Below are positions 1 through 7,934 of a stretch of 55,133 nt of DNA, one piece after another. Origin of the DNA: Piscinibacter caeni (GTDB lineage Bacteria; Pseudomonadota; Gammaproteobacteria; Burkholderiales; Burkholderiaceae_C); the NCBI GenBank assembly GCA_003265685.1, contig KZ836104.1, positions 130,263 through 185,395 on the forward strand, in the 5' to 3' direction. A program made the position numbers and the translations under genes. The stretch's first letter is position 1. Each line of letters starts with the position of its first letter. The notes below the pieces were generated by a model. That model was not told the origin of the DNA, searched no databases, and saw nothing but the letters and a program-made list of their open reading frames with translations.

Positions 1-37
1 GCACCACTGCAACCTGGCTGCAACAGGAGGACGCACG

Positions 38-538
38 ATGAACCTGCCCCGGGCCTCCGGCCGCTTCCAGCGCTTCACCAACGCGGCGATGGCCGCCTGC
101 CTGGGCGTGATGGCGCTGGCGGTGTTCGTCAACGTGGTGCTGCGCTACGGCTTCGGCAGCGGCATCCCGGCCAGCGAGGAGCTGTCGCGCCTGCTGTTCG
201 TCTGGATGGTGTTCATCGGCGCCACCGCCGCCTACCCGGCCGGCGAGCACATGGCCTTCACCAGCCTGGTCGGGCTGCTGAAGAACCGCCCGCTCGCGAT
301 GGCGGCGATGACCGCGCTGATCCGGCTGCTCGTGATCCTCGCCTGCGTGCTGGTGGGCTGGGGCGCCTGGCAGCAGGTGATCGTCGGCATGGGAAGCCGC
401 TCGGTCGTGCTCGGCTACCCGACCGCCTTGCTGCCCCTGCCGGCCCTGCTGGCCTGCGCCGCGATCGCCGTGATCGCCCTGATCGAACTCATCAAGCGCG
501 AACCGCTCGACCTCGGGCACGCGCACGAGGTGGAGTAA
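38..538 (+). CDS. dctQ: TRAP transporter small membrane subunit (DctQ family)
   Basis: 166 aa, the usual length for the small four-helix subunit of tripartite ATP-independent periplasmic transporters. Hydrophobic segments lie near residues 16-36, 50-68, 88-110 and 125-150. The stretch NVVLRYGFG followed by SEELSRLLFVW is typical of DctQ. An AGGAGG Shine-Dalgarno at 25-30 stands 7 nt before the ATG. It is followed within 5 bp by the large permease gene, and the binding-protein gene comes third, so the three subunits form one operon. The protein should sit in the inner membrane and couple the DctM channel to Na+/H+-driven uptake. The substrate cannot be told from this subunit. Confidence 0.93.
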   Translation: MNLPRASGRFQRFTNAAMAACLGVMALAVFVNVVLRYGFGSGIPASEELSRLLFVWMVFIGATAAYPAGEHMAFTSLVGLLKNRPLAMAAMTALIRLLVILACVLVGWGAWQQVIVGMGSRSVVLGYPTALLPLPALLACAAIAVIALIELIKREPLDLGHAHEVE

Positions 539-543
539 CAACC

Positions 544-1836
544 ATGTCTCCAGAAGGACTCGCCTTCGTCGTCTTCTCCGCCGGCATGCTGGTGCTGATG
601 GGCATCGGCATGAACATGGCACTGGCCCTCGTGCTCACCGGCGCCGGCATGGCGTACGTGCTCGGCTTCTGGGACACCCAGCTGCTGGCGCAGAACCTGG
701 TGGCCGGCGTGGACAGCTTTCCGCTGCTCGCGGTGCCGTTCTTCATCCTGGCCGGCGAGCTGATGAACTCGGGCGGCATCAGCCGCCGCATCATCGACAT
801 GGCCCAGGCCTGGGTCGGCCACATCCGCGGCGGGCTCGGCTTCGTCGCGATCGGCGCGGCGGTGCTGATGGCCAGCATGAGCGGCTCGGCGCTGGCCGAT
901 ACGGCGGCGCTGGCCACCATCCTGCTGCCGATGATGCGCCGGCAGGGCTACCCGATGGCCACCTCCGCCGGCCTGCTGGCCTCGGGCGGCATCATCGCCC
1001 CGATCATCCCGCCGTCGATGCCCTTCGTGATCTACGGCGTCACGACCAACACCTCGATCTCGGCGCTGTTCGTCTCCGGCATCGTGCCGGGCCTGATCAT
1101 GGGCGCGGGCCTGATCATCGCGTGGAAGCTGGTGCTGCGCCGCATCGACCTGCCCGAGGGCGAACCGGTGCCGCTGGCCGGCCGGCTGCGCGCCACGGCC
1201 AAGGCCTTCTGGGCGTTGCTGATGCCTGTGATCATCATCGGCGGCATGAAGACCGGCGTCTTCACGCCGACCGAGGCGGCGGTGGTGGCGGCGTTCTACG
1301 CGCTGGTCGTGGCGCTGGCGGTGCACCGCGAGATGAGGCTCGCCGAGATCGGCCCGGTGCTGGTGCGCGCCGCCAAGACCACCGCGATCGTGATGTTCCT
1401 GTGCGCCGGCGCCGCGGTGGCGAGCTACATGATCACGCTGGCCGACCTGCCGGCCACGCTGACCGGCTGGCTCGGGCCGCTGGTCGAGCATCCGCGCCTG
1501 CTGATGGCAGTGATGATGGTCGTGCTGGTGCTGATCGGCACCGCGCTGGACCTGACGCCCACGATCCTGATCTTCGCGCCGGTGATGCTGCCGATCGCCG
1601 TCAAGGCCGGCATCGACCCGGTGTACTTCGGCCTGATGTTCGTGCTCAACGGCGCGATCGGCCTGATCACCCCGCCCGTGGGCACGGTGCTGAACGTCGT
1701 CGCCGGCGTCGGCCGCCTGTCGCTGGCGCAGGTGATCAGGGGCGTGAACCCCTTCCTCCTCACCTACACGCTGATCCTGGTGCTGTTCGTGATCTTCCCG
1801 CAGCTCGTCACCGCGCCGGTCGCGTGGATGCGCTGA
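544..1836 (+). CDS. dctM: TRAP transporter large permease subunit (DctM family)
   Basis: 430 aa, the normal size for DctM, with about a dozen hydrophobic segments. Family stretches visible include VPFFILAGELMNSGGISRR (about residues 63-81), ASGGIIAPIIPPSMPFVIYG (about 146-165) and the C-terminal GLITPPVGTVLNVV. This is the ion-coupled translocation subunit in the inner membrane. It starts 5 bp after dctQ and ends 23 bp before dctP, which supports one transcript. The gene order Q-M-P differs from the P-Q-M order common elsewhere, but the subunits are complete. Confidence 0.95.
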   Translation: MSPEGLAFVVFSAGMLVLMGIGMNMALALVLTGAGMAYVLGFWDTQLLAQNLVAGVDSFPLLAVPFFILAGELMNSGGISRRIIDMAQAWVGHIRGGLGFVAIGAAVLMASMSGSALADTAALATILLPMMRRQGYPMATSAGLLASGGIIAPIIPPSMPFVIYGVTTNTSISALFVSGIVPGLIMGAGLIIAWKLVLRRIDLPEGEPVPLAGRLRATAKAFWALLMPVIIIGGMKTGVFTPTEAAVVAAFYALVVALAVHREMRLAEIGPVLVRAAKTTAIVMFLCAGAAVASYMITLADLPATLTGWLGPLVEHPRLLMAVMMVVLVLIGTALDLTPTILIFAPVMLPIAVKAGIDPVYFGLMFVLNGAIGLITPPVGTVLNVVAGVGRLSLAQVIRGVNPFLLTYTLILVLFVIFPQLVTAPVAWMR

Positions 1837-1859
1837 ACCCTTCATTGCTGGAGACAAGC

Positions 1860-2879
1860 ATGACTCTTCTTCGTCGCTCCCTCGTCGCCGCGGCCGCCGC
1901 CGCGGCACTGCTGGCGCCCCTGGCCGCCGTCGCGCAGGACATCAAGCCGCGCCTGATCCGCTTCGGCTACGGCCTGAACGAGCAGAGCAACCAGGGCCGC
2001 GCCGTCAAGATCTTTGCCGAGCAGGTGGAGAAGGCCTCGGGCGGCAAGATGCGGGTGCGCGCCATCGGCGCCGCCGCGCTCGGGCCGGACGTGCAGATGC
2101 AGCAGGCGCTGATCGGCGGGGCGCAGGAGATGATGGTCGGCTCGACCGCCACGCTGGTGGGCATCAGCAAGGAGATGGCACTGTGGGACACGCCCTTCCT
2201 GTTCAACAACGCGAAGGAGGCCGACACCATCCTCGACGGCCCGATCGGCCAGAAGGTGATGGACAAGCTGCCGGAGAAGGGCCTCGTCGGCCTGGTCTAC
2301 TGGGAAAACGGCTTCCGCAACCTCACCAACAGCAAGCGCCCGGTCAACAAGCTGGAAGACCTGGACGGCATCAAGCTGCGCGTGATGCAGAACAACGTCT
2401 ACCTCGACAGCTTCAAGACGCTGGGGGCGAACGCGGTGCCGCTGCCGTTCTCCGAGCTGTTCAGTGCGCTCGAGACCAAGACGGTGGACGGCCAGGAGAA
2501 CCCGGTCAACACCATCCTGTCGAGCAAGTTCTTCGAGGTGCAGAAGTACCTGAGCGTGACCAACCACGTGTACAGCCCGTGGATCGTGATGGTCAGCAAG
2601 AAGTGGTGGGACGGCCTGTCGAAGGACGAGCAGAAGATCCTGCTGGATGCCGCCCGGGCCAGCCGTGACTTCGAGCGCAAGGACACCCGCGAGGAAGCCG
2701 CCAGGGCACTGGCCGACCTGAAGGCCAAGGGCATGCAGGTCAACGAGCTGCCGGCGGCCGAGGCGGCGCGCATGCGCGACAAGCTGACCAAGGTGAACGC
2801 TTCGATTGGCGCGAGCGTCGGCATGGACCTGTGGAACGAGACCCAGGCCGCGCTGGCCAAGCTGCGCGGCGGCAAGTAA
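1860..2879 (+). CDS. dctP: TRAP transporter periplasmic substrate-binding protein (DctP family)
   Basis: 339 aa from the ATG at 1860. A longer open frame runs upstream through dctM, but only this start gives a signal peptide (MTLLRRSLVAAAAAAALLAP, cleavage probably after AVA-Q near residue 27). The mature protein carries DctP hallmarks: LEDLDGIKLRVMQN around residues 165-178, whose arginine normally salt-bridges the substrate carboxylate, and VDGQENPVNTI around 210-220. It captures an organic-acid-type ligand in the periplasm and delivers it to DctQM. The exact ligand is unknown. It ends 5 bp before a dispersed repeat and converges on phaZ. Confidence 0.94.
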   Translation: MTLLRRSLVAAAAAAALLAPLAAVAQDIKPRLIRFGYGLNEQSNQGRAVKIFAEQVEKASGGKMRVRAIGAAALGPDVQMQQALIGGAQEMMVGSTATLVGISKEMALWDTPFLFNNAKEADTILDGPIGQKVMDKLPEKGLVGLVYWENGFRNLTNSKRPVNKLEDLDGIKLRVMQNNVYLDSFKTLGANAVPLPFSELFSALETKTVDGQENPVNTILSSKFFEVQKYLSVTNHVYSPWIVMVSKKWWDGLSKDEQKILLDAARASRDFERKDTREEAARALADLKAKGMQVNELPAAEAARMRDKLTKVNASIGASVGMDLWNETQAALAKLRGGK

Positions 2880-2884
2880 GGACT

Positions 2885-2952
2885 GTCCGGCGCCGGGCCG
2901 TCCCAAGCCGGACGGCGCCCCTCGGGGGCAGGAGCGCAGCGACTGGGGGGCG
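2885..2952 (-). repeat. Dispersed intergenic element, copy A
   Basis: Reverse-strand copy of an element also found at 7402-7473 and 37434-37506. Read on the minus strand it has a C-rich 5' part, a GCCCC-CGA-GGGGC hairpin, then a second hairpin with arms GTCCGGC and GCCGGAC (2907-2913 and 2885-2891) around a 15-nt loop beginning TTGGG. The loop resembles those of the other copies; the arms do not. It fills the gap between the convergent genes dctP and phaZ almost exactly and starts directly after the phaZ stop codon, so here it may also act as a transcript end. Confidence 0.7.
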
Positions 2953-4167
2953 CTATTGGCAGAGCGCGATCACATTGCGGATCAGCGGGTAGATCTGGTT
3001 CTGCCAGCGCCGCCCGCTGAACACGCCGTAGTGGCCCACGCCGGGCTGCACGTAATGGGTCCGCAGGTAAGGCCGCAGCGAGGTGCACAGGTCCTGCGCG
3101 GCAAGGGTCTGGCCGGTCGAGCAGATGTCGTCGCGCTCGCCTTCGATGGTGACGAGCGCGGTGCGGCGGATCGCCGCCGGGTCGACCCGCCGGCCCGCCA
3201 GCACCAGCTCGCCGCGCGGCAGCCGGTACTCCTGGAACACCTGCTGCACGGTCTCGAGGTAGAACTCGGCGGGCAGGTCGGCCACCGCCATGTACTCCTC
3301 GTAGAAGTCGCGCGTGACGCGCGCCTTCTCGTCGTCCTGCTCGACCAGGTGGACGTAGTAGTCGCGGAAGGCGTTCAGGTGCCGCTCCCGGTTCATGCTC
3401 ATGAAGGCCGTGAGCTGCAGGAAGCCCGGGTAGACGCGCCGCCCGGCGCCGCGGAAGCGCCACGGCACGCGGCTGATCAGGTGGCGCTCGAACCAGCCGA
3501 TCGGCTTGCTGGTGGCGAGCTGGTTCACCGCGGTCGAGCCGATGCGGCAGTCGATCGGCCCGGCCATCAGCGTCAGGCTGGCCGGCGTGGCGGGGTGGTT
3601 GTCCTCGGCCATCAGCGCGGTGGCCGCCAGCGCCGCCACGCAGGGCTGGCAGATCGCCATCAGGTGCGCGCCCGGGCCGAGGGCGGCCAGGAAGTCCGCC
3701 AGGTGCTGTGTGTACTCGGCCAGCCCGAAACGCCCGTCCGCCAGCGGCACGTCGCGCGCGTTGTGCCAGTCGGTGACGTGCACGTCGTGTTCGGGCAGCA
3801 GCGTGCGCACGGTGTCGCGCAGCAGGGTCGCGAAATGGCCCGACATCGGCGCGGCCACCAGCACCTTGGGCTGCGCGGCCGCGCCCGGCTTGGCGAAGCG
3901 CAGCAGGGTGGCGAAGGGCGTGCGCTGCACCACCTCTTCGGCCACCGGCACTGGCGCGCCGCCGACGGTCACCTCGGCGATGCCCCAGTCCGGCCGCGTG
4001 TGGGTGATCTCCGCCAGACGCATCACCTCGCAGGCTGCCGCCAGGCGGCGCTGCGGCGGATGGCCGCCCAGGCCGAGCGTCGGGTCCAGCAGCATCGGCA
4101 CGGCCGTGCGGGCCAGCGTGCGCACCGGCCACATCCAGTCGCTGTGGGCCTGGTACGCGTGGTACAT
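2953..4167 (-). CDS. phaZ: Intracellular polyhydroxyalkanoate depolymerase (PhaZ type)
   Basis: 404 aa, matching intracellular PHB depolymerases of the Ralstonia PhaZ1 family (about 400-420 aa). The N-terminus MYHAYQAHSDWMWPVR is typical. The expected catalytic triad can be placed: nucleophile Cys173 in AICQPCV, Asp346/347 in GERDDICS, and His379 in PGVGHYGVFSG. There is no signal peptide, so it should act on cytoplasmic PHB granules, releasing 3-hydroxybutyrate units or CoA esters. A GGAGAC Shine-Dalgarno precedes the ATG. It is transcribed divergently from the GST-like gene with a 105-bp gap. The family call is firm; the in vivo product is not shown by sequence. Confidence 0.92.
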   Translation of the reverse strand: MYHAYQAHSDWMWPVRTLARTAVPMLLDPTLGLGGHPPQRRLAAACEVMRLAEITHTRPDWGIAEVTVGGAPVPVAEEVVQRTPFATLLRFAKPGAAAQPKVLVAAPMSGHFATLLRDTVRTLLPEHDVHVTDWHNARDVPLADGRFGLAEYTQHLADFLAALGPGAHLMAICQPCVAALAATALMAEDNHPATPASLTLMAGPIDCRIGSTAVNQLATSKPIGWFERHLISRVPWRFRGAGRRVYPGFLQLTAFMSMNRERHLNAFRDYYVHLVEQDDEKARVTRDFYEEYMAVADLPAEFYLETVQQVFQEYRLPRGELVLAGRRVDPAAIRRTALVTIEGERDDICSTGQTLAAQDLCTSLRPYLRTHYVQPGVGHYGVFSGRRWQNQIYPLIRNVIALCQ

Positions 4168-4170
4168 GAA

Positions 4171-4271
4171 GCGGTCTCCGGGTAGGGTGGCGGGCGAGCG
4201 TCAGCAACTTGCGCGCCAACGCCCGTGGCATGTGGCTTGCAACGTGGCGGGCCGGACACTTCGGAGACCGC
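4171..4271. repeat. Inverted repeat holding both Shine-Dalgarno sites of phaZ and the GST gene
   Basis: GCGGTCTCCG at 4171-4180 and its exact complement CGGAGACCGC at 4262-4271 bracket the phaZ/GST intergenic region. Each arm contains the ribosome-binding site of the gene beside it (GGAG, 5-9 nt from the ATG). The region between the arms shows no clear promoter by eye. Confidence 0.5.
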
Positions 4272-4272
4272 C

Positions 4273-4995
4273 ATGCCCGCCACCGCCGCCCCCAGCCGCG
4301 CCAAGGCGCCGGCCCGCAAGAAGACGGCGGCCGTCCCGGCGGCGCGGGCCACCTTGACGCTGTCGAGCAAGAACTACTCGTCCTGGTCGCTGCGCGGCTG
4401 GCTGCTGGCGCGGTTTGCCGGGCTGGCGTTCGACGAGGTGATGGTGCCGCCCGACGACGCCGACGCGCGCAAGGAACTGCTGCTGCTCGCCCCGTCGATC
4501 CGCGTGCCCTGCCTGACCCACGACGGCGCCAAGGTGTGGAACACGCTGGCCATCGCCCAATACCTGAATGAGATCCGACCCGAGGCCGGGCTGATGCCGG
4601 CCGACCGCATCGCCCGTGCGCATTGCCGCTCGATCAGCGGCGAGATGAACTCCGGCTTCGCCAACCTGCGCTCGGCGCTGCCGATGAACCTGAAGGCGCA
4701 CCGGCCCGGCTTCCGCATCTGGGCCGGCGCAAGGCCCGACATCGACCGCATCCTCGAGATCTGGAGCGACTGCCTGGCCCGCTACGGCGGCCCGTACCTG
4801 TTCGGCGCCCAGCGCACCATGGCCGACGCGATGTACGCACCGGTCGTCACCCGCTTCCTCACCTACGACGTCAAGCTGCCGCCCGACTGCGCCGAGTACT
4901 GCCGCACCATCATGGCCATGCCCGAGATGAAGGAATGGGTGGCCGCCGCCAAGGCCGAGCCCGACGAGATCGAGGAACTGGACATGGAGTTCTGA
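4273..4995 (+). CDS. Glutathione S-transferase family protein
   Basis: 240 aa from the ATG at 4273, chosen over an in-frame ATG at 4225 because GGAG at 4263-4266 precedes it by 6 nt. After an Ala/Lys/Pro-rich N-terminal tail of about 25 residues comes a thioredoxin-like GST N-domain: LSSKNYSSWSLRGWLLA, then a VPCLTHDG cis-proline segment and KVWNTLAIAQYLNE, where the SNAIL-like glutathione-binding motif is expected. A helical GST C-domain follows, with FGAQRTMADAMYAPVV. It resembles the YfcF/soluble GST group. Substrate unknown; likely cytoplasmic detoxification or thiol chemistry. The 129 bp downstream, before ccmA, hold no other gene. Confidence 0.85.
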   Translation: MPATAAPSRAKAPARKKTAAVPAARATLTLSSKNYSSWSLRGWLLARFAGLAFDEVMVPPDDADARKELLLLAPSIRVPCLTHDGAKVWNTLAIAQYLNEIRPEAGLMPADRIARAHCRSISGEMNSGFANLRSALPMNLKAHRPGFRIWAGARPDIDRILEIWSDCLARYGGPYLFGAQRTMADAMYAPVVTRFLTYDVKLPPDCAEYCRTIMAMPEMKEWVAAAKAEPDEIEELDMEF

Positions 4996-5124
4996 ACGCC
5001 GCTGCCCGGCGCGGCCGCCTCGTGTCGGTGCTGTCGGACGCTGGCCGGCGCCCCGTTCGGGTGCCGGTCCCGGGCTTGACCGGCGCTAAGGGAAGGCCAA
5101 GGCTCATGCCGTAAGCTTGCGCCT

Positions 5125-5799
5125 TTGCACCGTTTGCGCCCACCACCCGTGCCGCTCGCCCCGACCGACCTCGCCGCGCGCGATCTTGCCTGCCGCCGCG
5201 GCGACCGGCTGCTGTTCCGCGGCCTGAGCTTCACGCTGGCCAGCGGGCGGATCGTCTGGCTGCGCGGCCCGAACGGCAGCGGCAAGACCAGCCTGCTGCG
5301 CCTGCTGGCCGGCCTGTCCACGCCGGCCGAGGGCGAGCTGCACTGGCAGGGCCGCCCGGTGCGCGAACAGCGCGCCGCCTACGCCCGCTCCACCTGCTAC
5401 CTGGCGCATGCCAATGCGCTGAAGGAAGACTTGTCGTCACTCGAGTCACTGCAGTTCCTGGCCCGGCTGCACGGCCACGCCGGCGACGCGCCGTCCTGCG
5501 CCGAGGCGCTGCGCGCGGTGGGCATGCACAGCCGACGCCATGCGGCGGTGCGCACCCTGTCGCAGGGGCAGCGCCGGCGCATCGCGCTGGCGCGATTGCA
5601 CCTGGAACCGTCAGCTCCGCTGTGGATCCTCGACGAACCCTACGACGCGCTGGATGCCGACGGCAGCCGCATGCTCGACCGCACCCTCGCGGCGCATGCC
5701 CTGGCCGGCGGCGCCGCGGTGCTGACCAGCCACATCGACCTGTCCGTCAATGAACCCGCGCCCGAGATCCTGCAACTCGATGCCGTCGCCGCCCGATGA
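5125..5799 (+). CDS. ccmA: Heme exporter ATP-binding protein CcmA
   Basis: ABC ATPase of the CcmABCD complex, which in System I cytochrome c biogenesis drives release of heme-loaded CcmE. Walker A GPNGSGKT lies at residues 48-55, the signature LSQGQ at 145-149 and Walker B LWILDEP at 166-172. The start is uncertain: TTG 5125 gives 224 aa and GTG 5149 gives 216 aa. Neither has a good Shine-Dalgarno, and conserved homology begins after both. Its stop overlaps the ccmB start as ATGA. It is the first gene of ccmABCDEFGH. Confidence 0.92.
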   Translation: MHRLRPPPVPLAPTDLAARDLACRRGDRLLFRGLSFTLASGRIVWLRGPNGSGKTSLLRLLAGLSTPAEGELHWQGRPVREQRAAYARSTCYLAHANALKEDLSSLESLQFLARLHGHAGDAPSCAEALRAVGMHSRRHAAVRTLSQGQRRRIALARLHLEPSAPLWILDEPYDALDADGSRMLDRTLAAHALAGGAAVLTSHIDLSVNEPAPEILQLDAVAAR

Positions 5800-6464
5800 G
5801 CCCCGTGTTCCTGGCCATCGTCGCGCGCGACCTGCGGCTGGCCGCGCGGCGGCGCGTCGAGGCGCTGCTGCCGATCGCGTTCTTCCTGGTCGCGGTCAGC
5901 CTGTTCCCGCTGGGCATCGGCCCGGAGCCGCAGACGCTCAAGCTGATCGCCCCGGGCGTGGTGTGGGTCTGCGCGCTGCTGGCGGCGATGCTCTCGCTGA
6001 CCTCGCTGTACGGTGCCGACCATGCCGACGGCTCGCTCGAGCAGATGCTGCTGTCGGGCGAATCGGGCTGGGCTATCGCCGCGGCCAAGGCGCTGGCGCA
6101 CTGGGTCGTCACCGGGCTGCCGCTGGTGGCGGCGGCGCCGCTGTTCGGGCTGATGTTCGACCTGTCGGCACCGGCCAACCTGTCGCTCGTGCTGACGCTG
6201 CTGCTGGGCACGCCCATCCTCAGCCTGCTCGGCGGGCTGGGCGCGGCGCTGACGCTCGGCCTGCGCAGCGGCAGCGTGCTGCTGATCCTGCTGATCCTGC
6301 CGCTGTGCATCCCGGCGCTGATCTTCGGCACCGGCGCGGTGGCGGCGGCCGAGGCGGGCATGTCGGCGCGCGGGCAGTTCTCGCTGCTCGGGGCGCTGCT
6401 GATCGGCAGCATCCTGCTCGCGCCGCTGGCCACGGGCGCGGCGCTGCGCATCGCGACGGAGTGA
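5796..6464 (+). CDS. ccmB: Heme exporter permease CcmB
   Basis: 222 aa, six hydrophobic segments, the usual CcmB size. The N-terminus FLAIVARDLRLAARRR and the central YGADHADGSLEQMLLSG segment are family hallmarks. It forms the membrane part of the ABC module with CcmA and CcmC in the inner membrane. The ATG overlaps the ccmA stop by 4 bp, so translation is probably coupled. Hydrophobic segments near residues 20-40, 48-70, 100-125, 130-155, 160-182 and 190-215 are inferred by eye. Confidence 0.93.
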   Translation: MSPVFLAIVARDLRLAARRRVEALLPIAFFLVAVSLFPLGIGPEPQTLKLIAPGVVWVCALLAAMLSLTSLYGADHADGSLEQMLLSGESGWAIAAAKALAHWVVTGLPLVAAAPLFGLMFDLSAPANLSLVLTLLLGTPILSLLGGLGAALTLGLRSGSVLLILLILPLCIPALIFGTGAVAAAEAGMSARGQFSLLGALLIGSILLAPLATGAALRIATE

Positions 6465-6471
6465 CGCAGTG

Positions 6472-7233
6472 ATGGAATCGCCGTCGCGCCTGCGCTTGTT
6501 CACCTTCGCCTCGCCGGTGCGCTTCTACGGCCTGACCGGCGCGCTGCTGCCCTGGCTGTGGGCGGCGTGCATCATGCTCACGGTCGCCGGGCTCTACATC
6601 GGCTTCTTCGTCGCCCCGACCGACGCGACCCAGGGCGACTCCTACCGCATCATCTTCATCCACGTGCCGGCGGCCTGGATGTCGATGCTGCTGTACCTCG
6701 TGATGGCCTTCTGGGCCGCCATCGGCTGGGCCTTCAACGCCCGCCTGGCCTCGATGGTGGCGCGGGCGATCGCGCCGACCGGTGCGCTGTTCACCTTCCT
6801 GGCGCTGTGGACCGGCGCGCTGTGGGGCAAGCCGACCTGGGGCACCTGGTGGGTGTGGGACGCACGCCTGACCTCGGAACTCATCCTGCTGTTCCTGTAT
6901 CTGGGCTTCATGGCCCTGGTCAACGCGATCGACGACACGCGCCGGGCCGACCAGGCCGGCGCGCTGCTGGCCATCGTCGGCGCGGTGAACGTGCCCATCA
7001 TCTATTTCTCGGTGAAGTGGTGGAACACGCTGCACCAGGGCGCGACGATCAGCATGACCGCGGCGCCGAAGATGGCGCACACCATGCTGACCGCGATGCT
7101 GCTGATGACCTTCGCGTGCTGGGCCTACGCGTTCGCGGTGGTGTTCATGCGCACCCGCGCCATCGTGCTCGAGCGCGAGCGGCACACGGAATGGGTGGGC
7201 GAGCTGGTGCGTCGACAGGAAGCGATGACATGA
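6472..7233 (+). CDS. ccmC: Heme exporter protein CcmC
   Basis: 253 aa from the ATG at 6472; a GTG one codon earlier (6469) is equally in frame. It carries the periplasmic tryptophan-rich WWD signature WGTWWVWDARLTSE near residue 123-136 and six membrane helices. Family histidines on either side of the WWD loop, in FIHVPAAWMS and WNTLHQGATI, are present. CcmC binds heme and loads it covalently onto CcmE together with CcmD. The gene overlaps ccmD by 4 bp. The sequence appears intact. Confidence 0.95.
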   Translation: MESPSRLRLFTFASPVRFYGLTGALLPWLWAACIMLTVAGLYIGFFVAPTDATQGDSYRIIFIHVPAAWMSMLLYLVMAFWAAIGWAFNARLASMVARAIAPTGALFTFLALWTGALWGKPTWGTWWVWDARLTSELILLFLYLGFMALVNAIDDTRRADQAGALLAIVGAVNVPIIYFSVKWWNTLHQGATISMTAAPKMAHTMLTAMLLMTFACWAYAFAVVFMRTRAIVLERERHTEWVGELVRRQEAMT

Positions 7234-7397
7234 ACTGGGGCAGCGCCAGCGAGTTCTTCGCAATGGGTGGTTACGGGCTCTACGTCTGGGGCTCGTACGC
7301 TGTGTGTGCCGCGCTGATGCTGGCCGAGCCGCTGCTGGCGCGCCGGCGTCACGCCCAGGCCCGCCGCGAGGCGGCCGAATCCGAAGAGGACAACTGA
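7230..7397 (+). CDS. ccmD: Heme exporter protein CcmD
   Basis: Small 55-aa protein starting at the ATG that overlaps the ccmC stop. It has one membrane helix (about residues 16-37), preceded by the FFAMGGYGLYVWGSY segment that is diagnostic of CcmD, and a charged cytoplasmic tail rich in Arg and Glu. CcmD assists release of holo-CcmE from CcmABC. It is followed directly by a dispersed element (7402-7473) that separates it from ccmE. Confidence 0.92.
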   Translation: MNWGSASEFFAMGGYGLYVWGSYAVCAALMLAEPLLARRRHAQARREAAESEEDN

Positions 7398-7401
7398 AAT
7401 G

Positions 7402-7473
7402 ACCCCCACGCTCACCTCGTTCGCTGCCCCCCAAGGGGGCGCGCAGTACCTTCGGAACGGCCTGGCGGTACTG
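7402..7473 (+). repeat. Dispersed intergenic element, copy B
   Basis: Element between ccmD and ccmE. It starts ACCCCCACGCTC, has a GCCCCC-CAA-GGGGGC hairpin, and ends with a hairpin of arms CAGTACC (7444-7450) and GGTACTG (7467-7473) around a loop starting TTCGG. The second arm ends 2 nt before the ccmE ATG, and no separate Shine-Dalgarno is visible, so the structure probably influences ccmE translation. It is related to copies at 2885-2952 (minus strand) and 37434-37506. Confidence 0.75.
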
Positions 7474-7475
7474 CA

Positions 7476-7934
7476 ATGAAACCCCGTCACAAGCGCCTTG
7501 CCATCGCCGGCGGTGTCGTCGTCGCCGTCGCGGCCATCGCCACGCTGGTGCTCAACGCCTTCCAGAGCAACCTGGTGTTCTTCTTCTCGCCCTCGCAGAT
7601 CGCCTCCAACGAGGCGCCGGTCGGGCGCACCTTCCGCCTCGGCGGCATGGTGGAGGAGGGCAGCGTCAAGCGCGATGGCGTGAAGGTGAGCTTCGTGGTC
7701 ACCGACACCGCCAAGACCGTGCCGGTGGTCTACGAAGGCATCCTGCCGGACCTGTTCAAGGAGGGCAAGGGCGTGGTCGCCCAGGGCCAGCTGCAGGGCG
7801 GGGTGTTCGTCGCCCGCGAGGTGCTCGCCAAGCACGACGAGAACTACATGCCGCCGGAGGCCGCCGAGGCCGTCAAGCGCGCCCAGCAGACCAACGAGAA
7901 GGTCGGCAAGACCGTCGTCGGAGCCCAGCCATGA
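7476..7934 (+). CDS. ccmE: Cytochrome c-type biogenesis heme chaperone CcmE
   Basis: 152 aa with an N-terminal membrane anchor (about residues 7-28) and a periplasmic OB-fold. The heme-attachment segment [12 protein letters not shown] is intact: His120 should bond heme covalently and Tyr124 is the expected axial ligand. It shuttles heme from CcmC to the CcmF/H ligase. The start codon lies 2 nt beyond a stem-loop of a repeat element and lacks a clear Shine-Dalgarno, unlike its operon neighbours. The stop overlaps the ccmF start as ATGA. Confidence 0.95.
   Translation: MKPRHKRLAIAGGVVVAVAAIATLVLNAFQSNLVFFFSPSQIASNEAPVGRTFRLGGMVEEGSVKRDGVKVSFVVTDTAKTVPVVYEGILPDLFKEGKGVVAQGQLQGGVFVAREVLAKHDENYMPPEAAEAVKRAQQTNEKVGKTVVGAQP

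Noticed and set aside
1122-1859. Upstream extension of the dctP frame through dctM
   Set aside because: The extension lacks homology and hides the signal peptide; the ATG at 1860 gives a proper secreted binding protein.
5076-5117. A TTGACC hexamer and TAAGCT as a ccmA promoter
   Set aside because: They are 30 bp apart, too far for a sigma-70 pair, and the hexamer at correct spacing (AAGGCT) is poor. No promoter is called.
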